Made by a program: the position numbers and the translations under genes
Notes under the pieces: model-generated
What the model was told of the DNA's origin: nothing
The model's input: only the letters and a program-made list of their open reading frames with translations
The model's database searches: none
Assembly: GCA_905199445.1 (NCBI GenBank)
Contig: CAJKGK010000022.1
Coordinates: 1-59,425 of the forward strand
Direction of reading: 5' to 3'
Length of the DNA stretch: 59,425 bases
Origin: an uncultured Lachnospiraceae bacterium
Lineage (GTDB): Bacteria > Bacillota > Clostridia > Lachnospirales > Lachnospiraceae
Shown here: in pieces, positions 59,371-59,425 of the stretch
Layout of the letters: every line of letters starts with the position of its first letter
Position numbering within the stretch: position 1 is the stretch's first letter

Positions 59371-59425
59371 TCACCCTTTGACAGCTCCCATGGTAATACC
59401 CTTGACAAAGTATTTCTGGAAAAAT
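59371..59425 (-). CDS. Carbohydrate ABC transporter permease (MalG type), C-terminal fragment
   Basis: The last 17 codons before the stop at 59371-59373 read FFQKYFVKGITMGAVKG, the standard C-terminus of MalG/LplC-type sugar permeases in Firmicutes. The rest of the gene is beyond the window edge. It suggests a sugar importer operon on the minus strand next to the lacI gene. Confidence 0.75.
   Translation of the reverse strand, partial: FFQKYFVKGITMGAVKG

Overview
The window reads as a chromosomal segment of a spore-forming, anaerobic Clostridia bacterium, most likely Lachnospiraceae. The evidence is the divIC-yabQ-yabP-rqcP-HU-mazG-spoVT sporulation/division block, the ricT-holB block, AT-leaning Firmicutes promoters with strong AGGAGG ribosome sites, and the gut-type set of glycosidases and peptide importers. 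The genus is not resolved. Nearly all genes lie on the minus strand. Exceptions are cyuA-gntR, a secreted CHAP-like protein, a ureohydrolase, a lacI gene and a set of small RNA genes. No insertion sequence, prophage or CRISPR array is visible.

Layout. 1-54: tRNA-Met, cut by the window edge. 187-3616: divIC, yabQ, yabP, rqcP, HU, mazG, spoVT. 3905-6406: GH2 beta-galactosidase-like enzyme. 6621-11995: a 2-aminoethylphosphonate (AEP) operon with ATPase, two-domain permease fused in frame to its binding protein, phnW and phnX. 12229-13680: GH30 glycosidase. 13845-22765: a peptide ABC importer followed in the same operon by an M14 carboxypeptidase and an S9 peptidase. 22960-30047: a second peptide ABC importer with a small membrane protein and a gamma-glutamyl-type amidohydrolase. 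30456-32420: cyuA-like cysteine desulfidase and a GntR/FCD regulator, divergent from the second importer; near-identical operator-like palindromes sit on both divergent promoters. 32453-38422: a vanG-type D-Ala-D-Ser cluster (vanR, vanS, vanG, vanXY, vanTm, vanTr) in which vanT is split into membrane and racemase genes. 38844-40569: HAD phosphatase and M42 aminopeptidase. 42077-44764: a large GH106-like enzyme. 45021-45593: secreted CHAP-like protein. 45681-53151: Asp/Glu racemase, MurE-like ligase, Orn/Lys/Arg decarboxylase-fold protein, guanylate-kinase-like protein, holB, ricT, trmN6, Spx/ArsC-like. 53472-54323: ureohydrolase. 54419-57896: AtuA-like protein split in two genes plus a CocE/NonD hydrolase, controlled by a divergent LacI regulator with two operators inside the promoter. 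59371-59425: tail of a sugar ABC permease.

The most unusual element is a family of five small RNA genes on the plus strand. One copy stands alone next to vanR (about 38697-38797). Four lie in a tandem array (40875-41999, period 323-328 bp). Each has its own TATAAT promoter, a C-rich 5' segment, a hairpin with a CCCC loop, a CCUUCUCC linker and a terminator whose stem varies by compensating changes. I do not recognise it as a named RNA family. Other points of note are the permease/binding-protein fusion, the split vanT, the MurE-like ligase that lacks the usual DAP-recognition motif, and several clearly readable promoter/operator pairs.
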